DNA of 64,000 bases from Paenibacillus abyssi (GTDB lineage Bacteria; Bacillota; Bacilli; Paenibacillales; Paenibacillaceae), in assembly GCF_014640295.1 (NCBI RefSeq), contig NZ_BMGR01000009.1, forward strand, positions 186,001-250,000, written 5' to 3'. The notes beneath the pieces are model-generated. The model saw only the letters and a program-made list of their open reading frames with translations. It was not told the DNA's origin and made no database searches. This document shows positions 18,636-27,966 of this stretch, in pieces (positions within the stretch are counted from its first letter, which is position 1; each line of letters starts with the position of its first letter). Made by a program: the position numbers and the translations under genes.

Positions 18636-18979
18636 GCGAACTCCACAACCTTCGCATCCGACCAGAGACGCTCAATATTATAATAATCGCGTTCATCGCG
18701 ATGGAACACATGGACAACGACATCGCCGATATCAATCAAAACCCAGCGCGCCGAGTCCAGCCCTTCGACACCGCGCAGACGGGCTCCGCTCTCCTCCACC
18801 CGTTTCTTGATTTCAGTCGTTATCGCCTGTACCTGTGTATCCGAATTCCCGTGGCAAATCACGAAATAATCGGAAACAAGCGAAATCCCGGTCAAATTTA
18901 ATGCTACAATCCGGCTTGCTTTTTTCTCTTCTGCCGCAGCTACGGCAATTCGCATAAGCTTTTCTGAATTTATCGTCAT
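18632..18979 (-). CDS. rsfS: Ribosome silencing factor RsfS
   Basis: 115-residue Iojap/RsfS protein that binds L14 (uL14) and blocks 50S-30S joining in starvation. Family signature blocks are present: ALNLTGISLVSDYFVICHGN, the Gln-rich helix VQAITTEIKKRVEE, and RWVLIDIGDVVVHVFHRDERDYYNIERLW. The start overlaps the yqeK stop by 4 bases and the stop overlaps cvfB, so it is tightly packed. It corresponds to B. subtilis yqeL. Confidence 0.96.
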   Translation of the reverse strand: MTINSEKLMRIAVAAAEEKKASRIVALNLTGISLVSDYFVICHGNSDTQVQAITTEIKKRVEESGARLRGVEGLDSARWVLIDIGDVVVHVFHRDERDYYNIERLWSDAKVVEFA

Positions 18980-19545
18980 CGCTCAGCCTCCTCTAAGATC
19001 AAGTCATTTCTTGCTAATACCGTTAATGGATATATTCTTTTCCTTTTTTCGAGCAAAAAAACAATCGTCGTGTCAAAGCCCGCTATCAGCGCCTTTTCCA
19101 AGCTCTGCCCGGCCAATTCGCGGATCCTATCGACCCCTGGGAAATCTCTCCCCGGTTCGATAAGATCGGCCAGCCACACGATCCGCTCGAGCAGCGTCAT
19201 AGCGGCTCTGCCGGACGTGTGATAACGGATTGCATCCAACACCTCGGGATCGGTGACGCCATAATCTCGCTGTGCGGCGTAAGCGCCGGCATGGGCATGC
19301 CACAGCTCCTTGTCATGCTCAAGCACTTCAAGAAACAGGCCTTCCTCGCGGATCACGCGCAACATACGGTCCACCGGCCAATATTTGGCGACATCATGCA
19401 GAATGGCGGCCAGATCCGCCTTCGCAGGATCTGCCCCGAACCGGTCCGCAAGCTCGACAGCGGTTTTCATGACGCCGAGCGTATGGATCCACCGGCGCTC
19501 CGGCATCTGCTCCTGGACCGAGGTTATGATCGCATCACGATTCAT
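18976..19545 (-). CDS. yqeK: HD-domain nucleotide hydrolase YqeK (Ap4A hydrolase family)
   Basis: HD phosphohydrolase of ~189 residues. YqeK proteins symmetrically hydrolyse diadenosine tetraphosphate to ADP (known for the family). Metal ligands are seen in IHTLGVMKTA, in LAAILHDVAKYW (the HD pair) and in ELWHAHAGAYAA with RYHTSGRAAM. The start at 19545 is preferred because AAGGA lies 9 bases upstream, while the ATG at 19554 abuts it. It overlaps the end of nadD by about 11 bases and the start of rsfS by 4, indicating one operon. Confidence 0.93.
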   Translation of the reverse strand: MNRDAIITSVQEQMPERRWIHTLGVMKTAVELADRFGADPAKADLAAILHDVAKYWPVDRMLRVIREEGLFLEVLEHDKELWHAHAGAYAAQRDYGVTDPEVLDAIRYHTSGRAAMTLLERIVWLADLIEPGRDFPGVDRIRELAGQSLEKALIAGFDTTIVFLLEKRKRIYPLTVLARNDLILEEAER

Positions 19546-20125
19546 ACAATCCATTCCTTCTAATAAATTGATACACTTTATCGGGCGTTAAGAAACGAAT
19601 CGAACGCCCTTGCGAGCGGCGCTCACGGATCAGGGTTGAAGAAATGCCGATCTGCGGCATCTCGCAGCGCCGCACTTTTCCTCTTAAGAAGTCCGGCAGA
19701 TCTTTGTCGTTCATGATCACGCCCGGCCTCTCCAAGGCGATGAATGTCGCAAGCTCCGATAATTCGCGGATTTGATGCCACTGCGGCAGATCATTGATGC
19801 GGTCCGCTCCGACGATGATAGAGAATGCCCGTCCCGGATACAAATCTTTCAGCTCTCTCACTGTATCTGCCGTATAGGAAACGCCGCCGCGCTCCAGTTC
19901 AATATCCATTGCGCGGAAATAAGGCTGAAAATCGATCGCCCGATACACCATTTCAAGCCGTTCTTGCGGCTCTGCATAGGGAGCATTCGGTTTTAACGGC
20001 GGCGTTGAAGAAGGAATGAACCACACTTCATCCAATCCGCACGCTTCCCGCGCTGATTCCGCCGCAAGCAAATGCCCATAATGAATCGGGTCGAATGTGC
20101 CGCCCATCAAGCCGACTTGTATCAT
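19535..20125 (-). CDS. nadD: Nicotinate-nucleotide adenylyltransferase
   Basis: Makes nicotinic acid adenine dinucleotide from NaMN and ATP in NAD synthesis. 196 residues. The nucleotidyltransferase motif GGTFDPIHYGH (residues 9-19, with HxGH) and the C-terminal ISSTLIRER motif are both intact. FIPSSTPPLKP and VGADRINDLPQWH fit the family. It sits between yhbY and yqeK exactly as B. subtilis yqeJ (nadD), with the 3' end overlapping yqeK. Confidence 0.97.
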   Translation of the reverse strand: MIQVGLMGGTFDPIHYGHLLAAESAREACGLDEVWFIPSSTPPLKPNAPYAEPQERLEMVYRAIDFQPYFRAMDIELERGGVSYTADTVRELKDLYPGRAFSIIVGADRINDLPQWHQIRELSELATFIALERPGVIMNDKDLPDFLRGKVRRCEMPQIGISSTLIRERRSQGRSIRFLTPDKVYQFIRRNGLYES

Positions 20126-20153
20126 CCTTTATGACTCCTCTCCAACCATGCCG

Positions 20154-20444
20154 TTACGGCAATTCGATCGTTTTATGGTCTTTGGACTCCTTGTAGAGCA
20201 CAATCGTCTTACCGATGACCTGCACAAGCTCAGCACCTGCATCCGCTGCTAACTCAGCGCCGATTTCCTTTGAATCGTCCGTGCAGTTATTAAGCACCGA
20301 TACCTTGATCAGCTCCCGGGTTTCCAATGCTTCGACGATATGCCTTACCAGATGGTCGTTCGTCCCGCCCTTGCCAACCTGAAAAATCGGCTGCAGATGA
20401 TGGGCTTGGGAACGTAAAAAACGCTTTTGTTTGCCTGTTAACAT
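20154..20444 (-). CDS. yhbY: YhbY/YqeI CRM-domain RNA-binding protein
   Basis: 96-residue single CRM domain protein associated with 50S ribosome assembly. It opens MLTGKQKRFLRSQAHHLQP and carries the family loop VGKGGTNDHLVRHI, analogous to the GxxG RNA-binding loop, then ELIKVSVLNNC and VQVIGKTIVLYKES. The start at 20444 has AAGGA 9 bases upstream; the longer reading to 20465 is not supported. It lies between aroE and nadD as in B. subtilis. Confidence 0.95.
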   Translation of the reverse strand: MLTGKQKRFLRSQAHHLQPIFQVGKGGTNDHLVRHIVEALETRELIKVSVLNNCTDDSKEIGAELAADAGAELVQVIGKTIVLYKESKDHKTIELP

Positions 20445-20484
20445 GAACCTGTTTCCTTCTTTCACTCTATATTATTTCATTCAT

Positions 20485-21366
20485 TTATTTCGCCGCTGCC
20501 GCTTGAAGAGACTCCAGCACGCTCTCCCGCATCGCCGATACGGGAGCCGGAGTGCCTGTCCAATATTCAAAAGCGTAAGCGCCCTGATAAATAAACATGC
20601 CAAGGCCCCCGTGTATCTTACAGCCGCGCAGCTTCGCTTCATGCAAATAACGCGTTGTCAGCGGATTATAGATTAAATCACTGGCAACCGCGCCAGGACG
20701 CAGCCATTCGATGTTAACGGGAAGTTCATCGACCTTTGGATACATGCCGACACTTGTTGTATTGATGACGATATCGGCCTCGCCGCACACCTGCTCCAGC
20801 ATCTCATTGGATACGGCGGCCACTTCAGCATAACGCCGGAAGTCCCCGGCAAGCGCCTGCGCCCGCTCCACTGTACGGTTGGCAACGGTGATGCGCTGCG
20901 GATTTTCCTTGGACAAAGCATACAAAATTCCGCGCGCGGCGCCGCCTGCACCGAGCAGCACAATCCGTTTGCCGGAAAGCTCCGGCTCGGCTTCTTCCTT
21001 AAGTGACCTCACATAGCCGAGTCCATCGGTATTGTAGCCTGTGAGGCGCCCGTTGTCATTGACAATGGTGTTTACTGCACCGATGGCCTCAGCGCTGGCA
21101 TCCAAGTGATCCAAATGGCGCATAATATCCAATTTATGCGGGATTGTCACATTGACACCGCGAATCCCCATCGCGCGGACGCCCGCAATGAACTCGCCGA
21201 GCCGAGCCGATGTAACATGAAATGCGGTATAAATTCCATTGATGCCGGTTTCTCTGAACGCCCGATTCATCATCAAGGGCGATTTGGAATGTCGAATCGG
21301 ATCCCCGATTACAGCGAACATCACCGTATGGCTGTCCACAATATTTCCTGTCTGTAAAGCAGACAT
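20485..21366 (-). CDS. aroE: Shikimate dehydrogenase (NADP+)
   Basis: Reduces 3-dehydroshikimate to shikimate in aromatic amino acid synthesis. 293 residues. The substrate-binding N-terminal domain has GDPIRHSKSPLMMNRAF, GVNVTIPHKLDI (catalytic Lys in the NVTIPHK motif) and AVNTIVN. The NADP-binding domain has VLLGAGGAARGILYAL, VANRTVERA and VINTTSVGMYP. A C-terminal QGAYAFEYWTG completes the family. Gene order matches B. subtilis aroD(aroE) between yqeH and yhbY. Confidence 0.97.
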   Translation of the reverse strand: MSALQTGNIVDSHTVMFAVIGDPIRHSKSPLMMNRAFRETGINGIYTAFHVTSARLGEFIAGVRAMGIRGVNVTIPHKLDIMRHLDHLDASAEAIGAVNTIVNDNGRLTGYNTDGLGYVRSLKEEAEPELSGKRIVLLGAGGAARGILYALSKENPQRITVANRTVERAQALAGDFRRYAEVAAVSNEMLEQVCGEADIVINTTSVGMYPKVDELPVNIEWLRPGAVASDLIYNPLTTRYLHEAKLRGCKIHGGLGMFIYQGAYAFEYWTGTPAPVSAMRESVLESLQAAAAK

Positions 21367-21389
21367 GCGCTCTCAACTCCCGGGTTTTC

Positions 21390-22520
21390 CTAAATTAGCG
21401 AATCTCTAAGCAGCACCTTGACGCCTTTCGCCACATAAATGTCGATAAGCGCGCCGCTTGTGCCATTCACTTGAATCCAGCCCAATCCGGATATGAATAC
21501 GTCATTCGAGCTGCCGCGCGGCACCCGCAGCGAATGGCGCGTCCAAGCCGGCATCTCGTCCAGTTCCGCCTTGGAAGGGGGCGCCAGAAGCTCGCCGCGG
21601 TGCTCGGCATACAGCTCATCCGCACGCTCGAGCTTCGTCCGGTGTACCTTAAGGCCATCTGTCAAATAAATCGTAAACGATTGACGCTCGCCTTCCACAA
21701 AGTCGAATCGGGCCAAGCTGCCGAAAAACAGCGTCTGCCGCTCATTCAACTGAAAAACGAGCGGTTTCAATATTTTCTCCGGCAGAATCGCTTGAAGAAC
21801 CTGCTTAGGCACAAGCTCCGTCATCCGGTGCGGATACACAATACCTGGCATATCTATGATCGCTTTCCCGTCATCTAACGGGATCCGTACTTCATCCAAG
21901 GTCGTGCCGGGGTAACGAGACGTTGTCAGCTCGTTGTCCAAATCGCTGTAATCGCGAATAAGCCGGTTAATAAGTGTCGATTTACCGACGTTCGTTGCTC
22001 CGACGACATATACGTCACGTCCTTTGCGGTACCGCTCCAATGCTTCAACGACATGGTCAAAGCCGATATTCCGCTTGGCGCTGCATAATACGACATCGAC
22101 CGTGCGCAGCCCTTGCGCTTTGGCTTGCTTCTGTACCCAATTGCGGAGCCGGTTCATATTCGTCGCTTTGGGCAGCAGATCGACTTTGTTCACGACCAGC
22201 AGCACCGGATTGTTGCCGACAAACCGCTGCAGTCCCGATATCAGGCTGCCTTCAAAATCAAACAGGTCGACAATATGAATGACGAGACTGTCCGTTGCAG
22301 CAATGCCGCCAAGTAATTTTAGAAATTCATTCTGGTCAATTGTCACTGTAGCTGCTTCATTATAGTTCTTGATCCGGAAGCAGCGCTGGCAGATGACCGG
22401 AGTTCTTGATTTGGCAGCCTCCGGGATATAACCCGGTTTTTGCTGCGACTCGGTTTGCAGGGTGACTCCACAGCCTGCGCAGGAACCGGCTTCTTCTTGA
22501 TGCTGTTCAAACCTTGTCAC
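21390..22520 (-). CDS. yqeH: YqeH, circularly permuted ribosome-biogenesis GTPase
   Basis: GTPase required for 30S subunit assembly and 16S rRNA stability. 376 residues. An N-terminal zinc finger is formed by Cys14-x2-Cys17 and Cys44-x2-Cys47. The circular permutation is visible: the G4 motif NKVD (110-113) precedes the G1 P-loop GATNVGKS (173-180), then the G2/G3 region with PGTTLDE and DMPGI. The C-terminal domain contacts RNA. The GTG start overlaps the yqeG stop as GTGA, so the two are translationally coupled. Confidence 0.96.
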   Translation of the reverse strand: MTRFEQHQEEAGSCAGCGVTLQTESQQKPGYIPEAAKSRTPVICQRCFRIKNYNEAATVTIDQNEFLKLLGGIAATDSLVIHIVDLFDFEGSLISGLQRFVGNNPVLLVVNKVDLLPKATNMNRLRNWVQKQAKAQGLRTVDVVLCSAKRNIGFDHVVEALERYRKGRDVYVVGATNVGKSTLINRLIRDYSDLDNELTTSRYPGTTLDEVRIPLDDGKAIIDMPGIVYPHRMTELVPKQVLQAILPEKILKPLVFQLNERQTLFFGSLARFDFVEGERQSFTIYLTDGLKVHRTKLERADELYAEHRGELLAPPSKAELDEMPAWTRHSLRVPRGSSNDVFISGLGWIQVNGTSGALIDIYVAKGVKVLLRDSLI

Positions 22521-23041
22521 TTTTTATCCTCCTCGGGCCACAATCCCTTTTTACGCAAACGACCTAATGCGACCTTCTCTATTTTGCGGTTTACACGTGT
22601 CATAATTCCCTCGTCCTTCGGGGCAATCGGTGTAACTAAGATCGTGTGAAGCCCCATTCGGCGGCCTCCCAGCATGTCGGTCAGCATCTGATCCCCGATG
22701 ACCACCGTCTGTTCGGCAGGCAGCTCCAGCACTTGCAGCGCTTTACGGAACGCCCTGCTAGCCGGTTTGCGGGCAGCGTGAATAAAAGGAATCTTAAGCG
22801 GCTCGGAGAACCTGGATACTCTGGTCATATTGTTGTTGGATACAATAACAACCTTAAATCCGCGTTCCCGCAAATGATCCAGCCAAGCTACAAGCTCAGG
22901 CGTAGCAATGGGATCTCTGGCTCCGACCAACGTATTATCCAGATCCGTAATAATACCGGTTAATCCTTTCTTATGAAGCTCATCCAAATTAATATCGTAA
23001 ATGGTTTTGACGATTTGATCTGGCAGCAACCGTGTAAACAT
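22517..23041 (-). CDS. yqeG: YqeG family HAD-superfamily (IIIA) phosphatase
   Basis: 174-residue HAD phosphatase. Motif I DLDNT (Asp33, Asp35) is intact, motif II is VIVSNNN, and motif III/IV is PAEQTVVIGDQMLTDMLGGRRMG. The substrate is not established; the family is close to phosphatidylglycerolphosphatase-like HAD enzymes. It heads the yqeG-yqeH-aroE-yhbY-nadD-yqeK-rsfS-cvfB-yqeM run, in which the genes overlap or nearly touch. Confidence 0.94.
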   Translation of the reverse strand: MFTRLLPDQIVKTIYDINLDELHKKGLTGIITDLDNTLVGARDPIATPELVAWLDHLRERGFKVVIVSNNNMTRVSRFSEPLKIPFIHAARKPASRAFRKALQVLELPAEQTVVIGDQMLTDMLGGRRMGLHTILVTPIAPKDEGIMTRVNRKIEKVALGRLRKKGLWPEEDKK

Positions 23042-23116
23042 AACTTCGACTCCCTTGCTTTAAACCTTCCATCATAGGAAAAACTATACCATACATGGCG
23101 ATTTTGTTGCAAAGAA

Positions 23117-23151
23117 AAGACCGGAAACGCTGCAGAACGCTCCGGCCATTC
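23117..23151 (-). terminator. Terminator downstream of the transglutaminase gene
   Basis: GGCCGGAGCG and CGTTTCCGGTC pair imperfectly around an 8-base loop. The hairpin is followed on the minus strand by TCTTTTCTTTG. It lies between the transglutaminase stop and the start of yqeG. Confidence 0.7.
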
Positions 23152-23163
23152 CTGTTTTTGCAA

Positions 23164-25398
23164 TTATAATCTCTCTCTGATCGATTTCACCTTAGCGACT
23201 AACTGCTCCGCTTCATCACTTGTGAGCGTCAGGCCGCTGTATTTGGCTTTTTCGAAGACAGTCAATACCTCGGTAAACTCCTCACGCAGAAAGCGGCGAT
23301 GCTCCGACCATTTCGAGATAATCTCACGCAGCGTTTCATGCTCTGTGTACTGCAGTCCCTTTCTGCGGCCGTACCGCAGCAAACGTTCCGTTTCCCAGAC
23401 GACACGTTGATTGGAGGTATACGTTCGGAAACGCCATTTCACAACCGTTTCCAGAATTTTCTGTCTGCGAAGAACAATCAGAATCACTGACAGCACCGCC
23501 GCCGCAATTGCAGCATAGAGCGGAACATAGGAAGCTTGCGATCCCGTTTCAGCAGTTTCCACCGGGGTGGATGGCGCCGCTTCTTCAATGGATACTTCCG
23601 GTGCTTCATCTGTCAGGGCGTAAGGGAAAGCAAACCCTGAGGTCGGCTCGAACGGTATCCAGCCGTAACCTTCAAAATATACCTCTACCCACGAATGCGC
23701 ATCCGCATTTCGAACGGTATAGGTTCCCGATCCGTCGGGGTTGATCTCTAGCTCCGAAGGCATCCCTTGCACAGACGGATCAAAAGGCAGGATACCTGGC
23801 GCATAACCCTTCACCCATCTTGCAGGAAGGTCGACAGCGCGGCTCATAACGGCCATTGCGCTGGAATAATAATCACAATAGCCTTCCTGAATTTCAAACA
23901 AGAACGCATCCACAAAATCCTGGCTTCTCCGCTTACTCGTATCAGGCGTATTCGTATAAGGAAAGTTTAATTTCAAATACTGTTCAATTGCCTTTGCTTT
24001 GTCATACGGCGATGCTGCTTCCGCAGTTATTTCCTCCGCAAGATCGATCACCCGGCTTGGCAGGTTGTCGGGGAGCTGCAGGTACATTTGATTTCTCTGC
24101 CCATTGTCCAGCTGGGACGAAGCATTCCGTAATTCAGTCTCATTCAGTATCGGAACATGAGAAACCAGCGAATAACTTGTCGGGTAAGGAATCTGCGCAT
24201 TTTCCACTGGCCAGCGAAGCTCCCACGATGATGATAACCAACCCGCGCGCGTCGGGATGGACATCTGCTCTTCACCATTGTTCAGACCAACGATCTTATG
24301 GATCGGAGCGGCGCCGAACAATACCGGCAGCGGGTCTTCACGGACCATCGTGACCGACTGCGCTACCTCGATCATTTCCACATTCTCGTCAGCACCTTCG
24401 GAAAGTGGAAGCGGCTCGTCACTCCGCAGCCCGATTACGGAAGACTCCCGTCTCTCGAGCGTCGCATCCTCCCAGCCGTTGCCCGTATAGAGCGCTTTAG
24501 TCTCTCCCCGCCAGTAGCTGCGATGTGTCGTTGTTACTTCCATCACGGTTGAATAATCAAACTGGAAGCCGCCCCCAAGCTGATCATCATCACGGCTGTA
24601 GCCAGACCGGCTGTCTCCGAAGCTCGTCTCTGAAGTGCCGCTGCTGCCCTTCTCGCCTGTGAATGAAGGGACTGTCTCTCCCCGTGATTCCATCCATACG
24701 GTATAAGGATCTTTAATGACAGGCGCGACATTGGGAACAAAAAGCCCCGACGACATGACCAGCGCCAATATAAGCAGGGTGGGCAAAACCAAGGAAACCG
24801 GATACTCGATCAAATGATTCCAGCTGTCAGGATGCTTGGATTGAAACCGGGAAAAATGCTCTGCAACAAGCCAGGCCAGACCAATGAAGATCGTCCATGC
24901 GACATTATCCCATAACACAAGCGGACTGAATGAATCGGCCACAAGAAGCGTCAGCATACAAACTGCGATAAGCGTCATAACCTGGACCCTTGATCTTGAC
25001 CAATAACCTGCCAATTGAAATAACAGCCAGACAACCAAGCTTATCCATATAAACGGCTCCAACTGTCCGATATTGCCGGATAGCCAACTCGTCCATAAGT
25101 GACCGTCATTCCAAGGCCCCTGTTCTCTTCCTATCCACTGATAGCCGGTAAAATGGACATTGATGCCGATAATTGCCGCCAGCTGAAGCGCAAGACGTAT
25201 GGACCGATGTCCCGGCACCAGCAGTTCGGCAGCGACTCCGGCAATCAGCACGCCATGCACAATGGCAAATGTTTCATCCCACCAGTAATCCTCCAAGCAG
25301 TAAAACCACTGCCACAGCAGCGCTGCGACAAACAAATACGTCACTCTCTGATACCAATTTCCGGATAGTAAAGTTAATCTTATATTAAACCGTTGCAT
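23164..25398 (-). CDS. Membrane protein with extracytoplasmic transglutaminase-like domain
   Basis: About 744 residues. N-terminal ~210 residues form a cluster of transmembrane helices (DUF3488-like), then a large extracytoplasmic part with a transglutaminase/protease-like core: Cys508 in EGYCDYYSSAM and His568 in ADAHSWVEVYF, followed by GWIPFEPTSGF. A last helix (VPLYAAIAAAVLSVILIVL) and a cytoplasmic DUF4129-like tail follow. The substrate is unknown. The start at 25398 has AGGAGG 8 bases upstream; the reading to 25467 lacks one. It overlaps the DUF58 gene by 14 bases and forms the common MoxR-DUF58-transglutaminase module, thought to act in envelope or protein-complex maturation. Confidence 0.92.
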   Translation of the reverse strand: MQRFNIRLTLLSGNWYQRVTYLFVAALLWQWFYCLEDYWWDETFAIVHGVLIAGVAAELLVPGHRSIRLALQLAAIIGINVHFTGYQWIGREQGPWNDGHLWTSWLSGNIGQLEPFIWISLVVWLLFQLAGYWSRSRVQVMTLIAVCMLTLLVADSFSPLVLWDNVAWTIFIGLAWLVAEHFSRFQSKHPDSWNHLIEYPVSLVLPTLLILALVMSSGLFVPNVAPVIKDPYTVWMESRGETVPSFTGEKGSSGTSETSFGDSRSGYSRDDDQLGGGFQFDYSTVMEVTTTHRSYWRGETKALYTGNGWEDATLERRESSVIGLRSDEPLPLSEGADENVEMIEVAQSVTMVREDPLPVLFGAAPIHKIVGLNNGEEQMSIPTRAGWLSSSWELRWPVENAQIPYPTSYSLVSHVPILNETELRNASSQLDNGQRNQMYLQLPDNLPSRVIDLAEEITAEAASPYDKAKAIEQYLKLNFPYTNTPDTSKRRSQDFVDAFLFEIQEGYCDYYSSAMAVMSRAVDLPARWVKGYAPGILPFDPSVQGMPSELEINPDGSGTYTVRNADAHSWVEVYFEGYGWIPFEPTSGFAFPYALTDEAPEVSIEEAAPSTPVETAETGSQASYVPLYAAIAAAVLSVILIVLRRQKILETVVKWRFRTYTSNQRVVWETERLLRYGRRKGLQYTEHETLREIISKWSEHRRFLREEFTEVLTVFEKAKYSGLTLTSDEAEQLVAKVKSIRERL

Positions 25399-26629
25399 TG
25401 AGACTGCCTCCTTCCAAAACGACAGGAAGCTCCTGTAAATCCCGCACAGAATAGAGAGGCCAACCATGGTTGCGTACGATTCGCTGCCATGACTCGGCTG
25501 CCGCCCCTGTGGCTTCCGCTTCTTTAAGATGAATCAGGCACGGTACCAATCCCGTGCGATCCAGCCACTGCATCGCTTTCACGATCTCATCTCCGCCCTG
25601 CGGACTGATTATTACGGCGATCGAGCCCGGCGCCAGCAGCGTGGAAGCTTGCCGCAATGCGCGATAGATCGGAGCCTCGCCGTCGCTTGCAACGCCAACC
25701 AGATGATTCATGACTGCATTGCGCTGATCCGGAGCTGAACGAGGAGGGTAAACATCCGGAGTCGATCCGATGGATACCAGTCCCATCGCCGTCTCCCGCC
25801 GCAATCCAAAATCAAATAATGAAGCCGCTATCGATACAGCGAGCTCGAATTGTTCAAGCTTTGCATATGCTCCAGCATACCGATCCAGGATAAGTACGGA
25901 GCGGGGCATTGCTTCACGCTCGAACTCCTTGGACTTCCACTCGCCTGTTTTGGCCGTTGCATTCCAATGGATGCGGGATAACTTGTCACCGTATAAATAA
26001 TCGCGGACACCGTTCAATTGAGTTGTCTCTTTGGCGGAACGGGGTGAAGCCGCATGGGAGTAAGGACCTTTCATTCCCCGGTGCATCTGGTTCCAGCTGC
26101 GGATCGAGACGGTCTGGGGAAGCACGCGAAATTGTTCAACCGATTCAAATTGCCCGTTATGCTCGAACAGGCCGAATATATCCCTTGTCGAACACACCGT
26201 CGGAGAGAAGTGATAATAACCTCTTTGCAGCGGGGGCGTCAGATACGATACCTTGCCGCTGCGTTTGAAATCGGGAACGAAGGACACCTCGAAAGGCATA
26301 TCGTTGCCGCCCTTGCGGAGCAGCCTTTCTCTCACCAGTACATAAGGAATCGGCCAGAACCCGGGGATGTGGAATTTCAGCTCGACCTCCAGCCTTGTTC
26401 CGGCCGCCAGCGTGAGATCCTTCGATTGGCCATGAACCAGGCGTCTGCCGCCTGTTATTCTACCGATACCGCTCCAACGGCCCAGAATCAAATATACAAT
26501 AAGGACATTTATAATCATAAATAACATCAGCGCGGTTTTGCCGCCTTGGAATAATAAATAAAGCGTGCTGGCCGCATAGATTCCCGCAGCAAAACGCCAA
26601 CGATAACCGATTGCCTTCACGTATTCCAT
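25385..26629 (-). CDS. DUF58 domain protein (MoxR-associated, vWA-like)
   Basis: 414 residues, with two N-terminal transmembrane helices (about 10-50) and a cytoplasmic region ending in the DUF58 domain. The diagnostic DUF58 block GVRDYLYGDKLSRIHWNATA is present. The C-terminal half reads as a von Willebrand A-like fold (VLILDRYAGAY and later IAVIISPQGGDE). It sits 1 base downstream of the moxR stop and overlaps the transglutaminase start, so the three products are made together. Known for the family: partners of MoxR AAA+ ATPases; the precise role is unknown. Confidence 0.92.
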   Translation of the reverse strand: MEYVKAIGYRWRFAAGIYAASTLYLLFQGGKTALMLFMIINVLIVYLILGRWSGIGRITGGRRLVHGQSKDLTLAAGTRLEVELKFHIPGFWPIPYVLVRERLLRKGGNDMPFEVSFVPDFKRSGKVSYLTPPLQRGYYHFSPTVCSTRDIFGLFEHNGQFESVEQFRVLPQTVSIRSWNQMHRGMKGPYSHAASPRSAKETTQLNGVRDYLYGDKLSRIHWNATAKTGEWKSKEFEREAMPRSVLILDRYAGAYAKLEQFELAVSIAASLFDFGLRRETAMGLVSIGSTPDVYPPRSAPDQRNAVMNHLVGVASDGEAPIYRALRQASTLLAPGSIAVIISPQGGDEIVKAMQWLDRTGLVPCLIHLKEAEATGAAAESWQRIVRNHGWPLYSVRDLQELPVVLEGGSLNATV

Positions 26630-26630
26630 C

Positions 26631-27587
26631 TTAACGCTCCAACCGGACAGGAACCTTCATTTGTTCGACGACGGAACTGATGACATTCTCAGCTGTTAAA
26701 CCGTTCATTCGGGATTCGGTGTGAATCAGCATCCGGTGTGCAAGTACCGATACCGCAAGCTCTTTGATATCGTCAGGAATGACATAATCCCGCTCGTTCA
26801 AAAAGGCGTGGGCTTTAACCGCAGAGAGCAAAGAGATCGCCGCGCGCGGGCTCGCGCCTAACTGAACTGCACTGTGCTCCCTTGTCCCCCGCACGATACG
26901 GATTAAATAATCAGCGACCGCTTCATCGATATGAACGGTCTTTACTTGATTTTGCAGCCTGACGATGTCTGTAATGTCAGCGACCTGCTGCAGTTGATCC
27001 GATGGTTGTCCGCCATGATTCGCCAGAATCATCTCAAGCTCGGTAGCTTCATCGGGATATCCCAAGGTCAATTTCATCATGAACCGGTCAAGCTGGGCTT
27101 CGGGCAGCATATACGTGCCTTCGAATTCAATAGGGTTCTGGGTTGCAAACAAGAGAAACGGGACAGGAAGTTCATAGGTGTGGCCGTCTACGGTGATCCG
27201 GCGCTCTTCCATAGCTTCCAATAAAGCGGACTGGGTTTTTGTCGTGGCGCGGTTAATCTCGTCGGTGAGCAGGATATTCGACATGACCGGACCTGGCCGG
27301 AATATGAACGTCTCATCCTTGGGGTGGTAGATGGATACGCCGGTGATATCTGTAGGCAGTAAGTCCGGATTACATTGTATGCGGCGGAACTGTCCGCCAA
27401 TCGAACGGGCGAGCGCTTTGACAAGCTGTGTTTTTCCTGTGCCCGGCACATCTTCCAGCAGTACATGCCCCCCTGCCAATAAGGCTGTCAGGAGACGGGC
27501 AATCTCTGTTTTCTTACCCAGGATACAGGCCTCAAGATTGCGGCGAATAATAGAACAGAGCTGCATATCGGCGTTTCGGTTTTCCAT
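26631..27587 (-). CDS. MoxR-family AAA+ ATPase
   Basis: 318-residue AAA+ chaperone-like ATPase. Walker A is EDVPGTGKTQLVKAL (about residues 44-58), Walker B is ILLTDEINRA with the following TTKTQSALLEAMEERRIT, and sensor 1 is LFATQNPIEFEGTY; a C-terminal lid follows. MoxR proteins remodel partner complexes, here presumably the DUF58 protein next to it. GGGAGG precedes the ATG. It is first in the three-gene operon. Confidence 0.94.
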   Translation of the reverse strand: MENRNADMQLCSIIRRNLEACILGKKTEIARLLTALLAGGHVLLEDVPGTGKTQLVKALARSIGGQFRRIQCNPDLLPTDITGVSIYHPKDETFIFRPGPVMSNILLTDEINRATTKTQSALLEAMEERRITVDGHTYELPVPFLLFATQNPIEFEGTYMLPEAQLDRFMMKLTLGYPDEATELEMILANHGGQPSDQLQQVADITDIVRLQNQVKTVHIDEAVADYLIRIVRGTREHSAVQLGASPRAAISLLSAVKAHAFLNERDYVIPDDIKELAVSVLAHRMLIHTESRMNGLTAENVISSVVEQMKVPVRLER

Positions 27588-27681
27588 GTTGATACCTCCC
27601 GGATTGTAATCGAAATAGGCATTCTACCTCTATTTTACAGGAATGTATAAGAGGAGTACAGTTGGGCGTTTTCCCGAAAAA

Positions 27682-27782
27682 AATTGGAGGATTCCACAGA
27701 GTCCTCCATCCTCCTTTTGGCCTAATTGCTAGAGCTGTCAAATAGGACAGTATGATCAAAAAAAAGAACCGCAGTATGCGGT
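27682..27782 (-). terminator. Two minus-strand terminators in tandem
   Basis: First hairpin (27768-27782): ACCGC/GCGGT followed on the minus strand by TTCTTTTTTTT. Second hairpin (27686-27707): GGAGGA/TCCTCC followed by AATTTTTTTC. The first stands 25 bases after the small gene at 27890-27807 and so supports it as a transcription unit. Together they insulate the moxR operon. Confidence 0.85.
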
Positions 27783-27806
27783 CGATTAAGAAAGGGATCA
27801 CTTTGA

Positions 27807-27890
27807 TCAAGTCAAATACATGGCTATGCAAAGCAGCAAAACTAACAGCACATATAACACCAACGTCATCACCATGACTTGCTGTGTCAT
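27807..27890 (-). CDS. Small hydrophobic membrane peptide, 27 residues
   Basis: A 27-codon frame starting MTQQVMVMTLVLYVLLVLLL with a short polar tail, i.e. one transmembrane helix occupying almost the whole peptide. Support for a real gene: AAGGGAG lies 6-8 bases before the ATG, and a clean rho-independent terminator begins 25 bases after the stop. A sigma-E-like -10 (AATACAAT, minus strand 27938-27931) with a TCATCCT element 12 bases further up is a weak promoter candidate. I recognise no family. It could be a regulatory membrane peptide or a spore-envelope peptide. It is divergent from the small basic peptide gene at 28021. Confidence 0.6.
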   Translation of the reverse strand: MTQQVMVMTLVLYVLLVLLLCIAMYLT

Positions 27891-27966
27891 ACCCAGCTCC
27901 CTTCGGCATTCACGTTTAGGCCTTTATCCCATTGTATTCAGCTTCCATAAAGGATGACACGGCCGT

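Noticed and set aside
27532-27909. 125-codon minus-strand frame
   Set aside because: Runs through two terminators and into the moxR start in another frame; the 27-codon frame inside the region has better signals.
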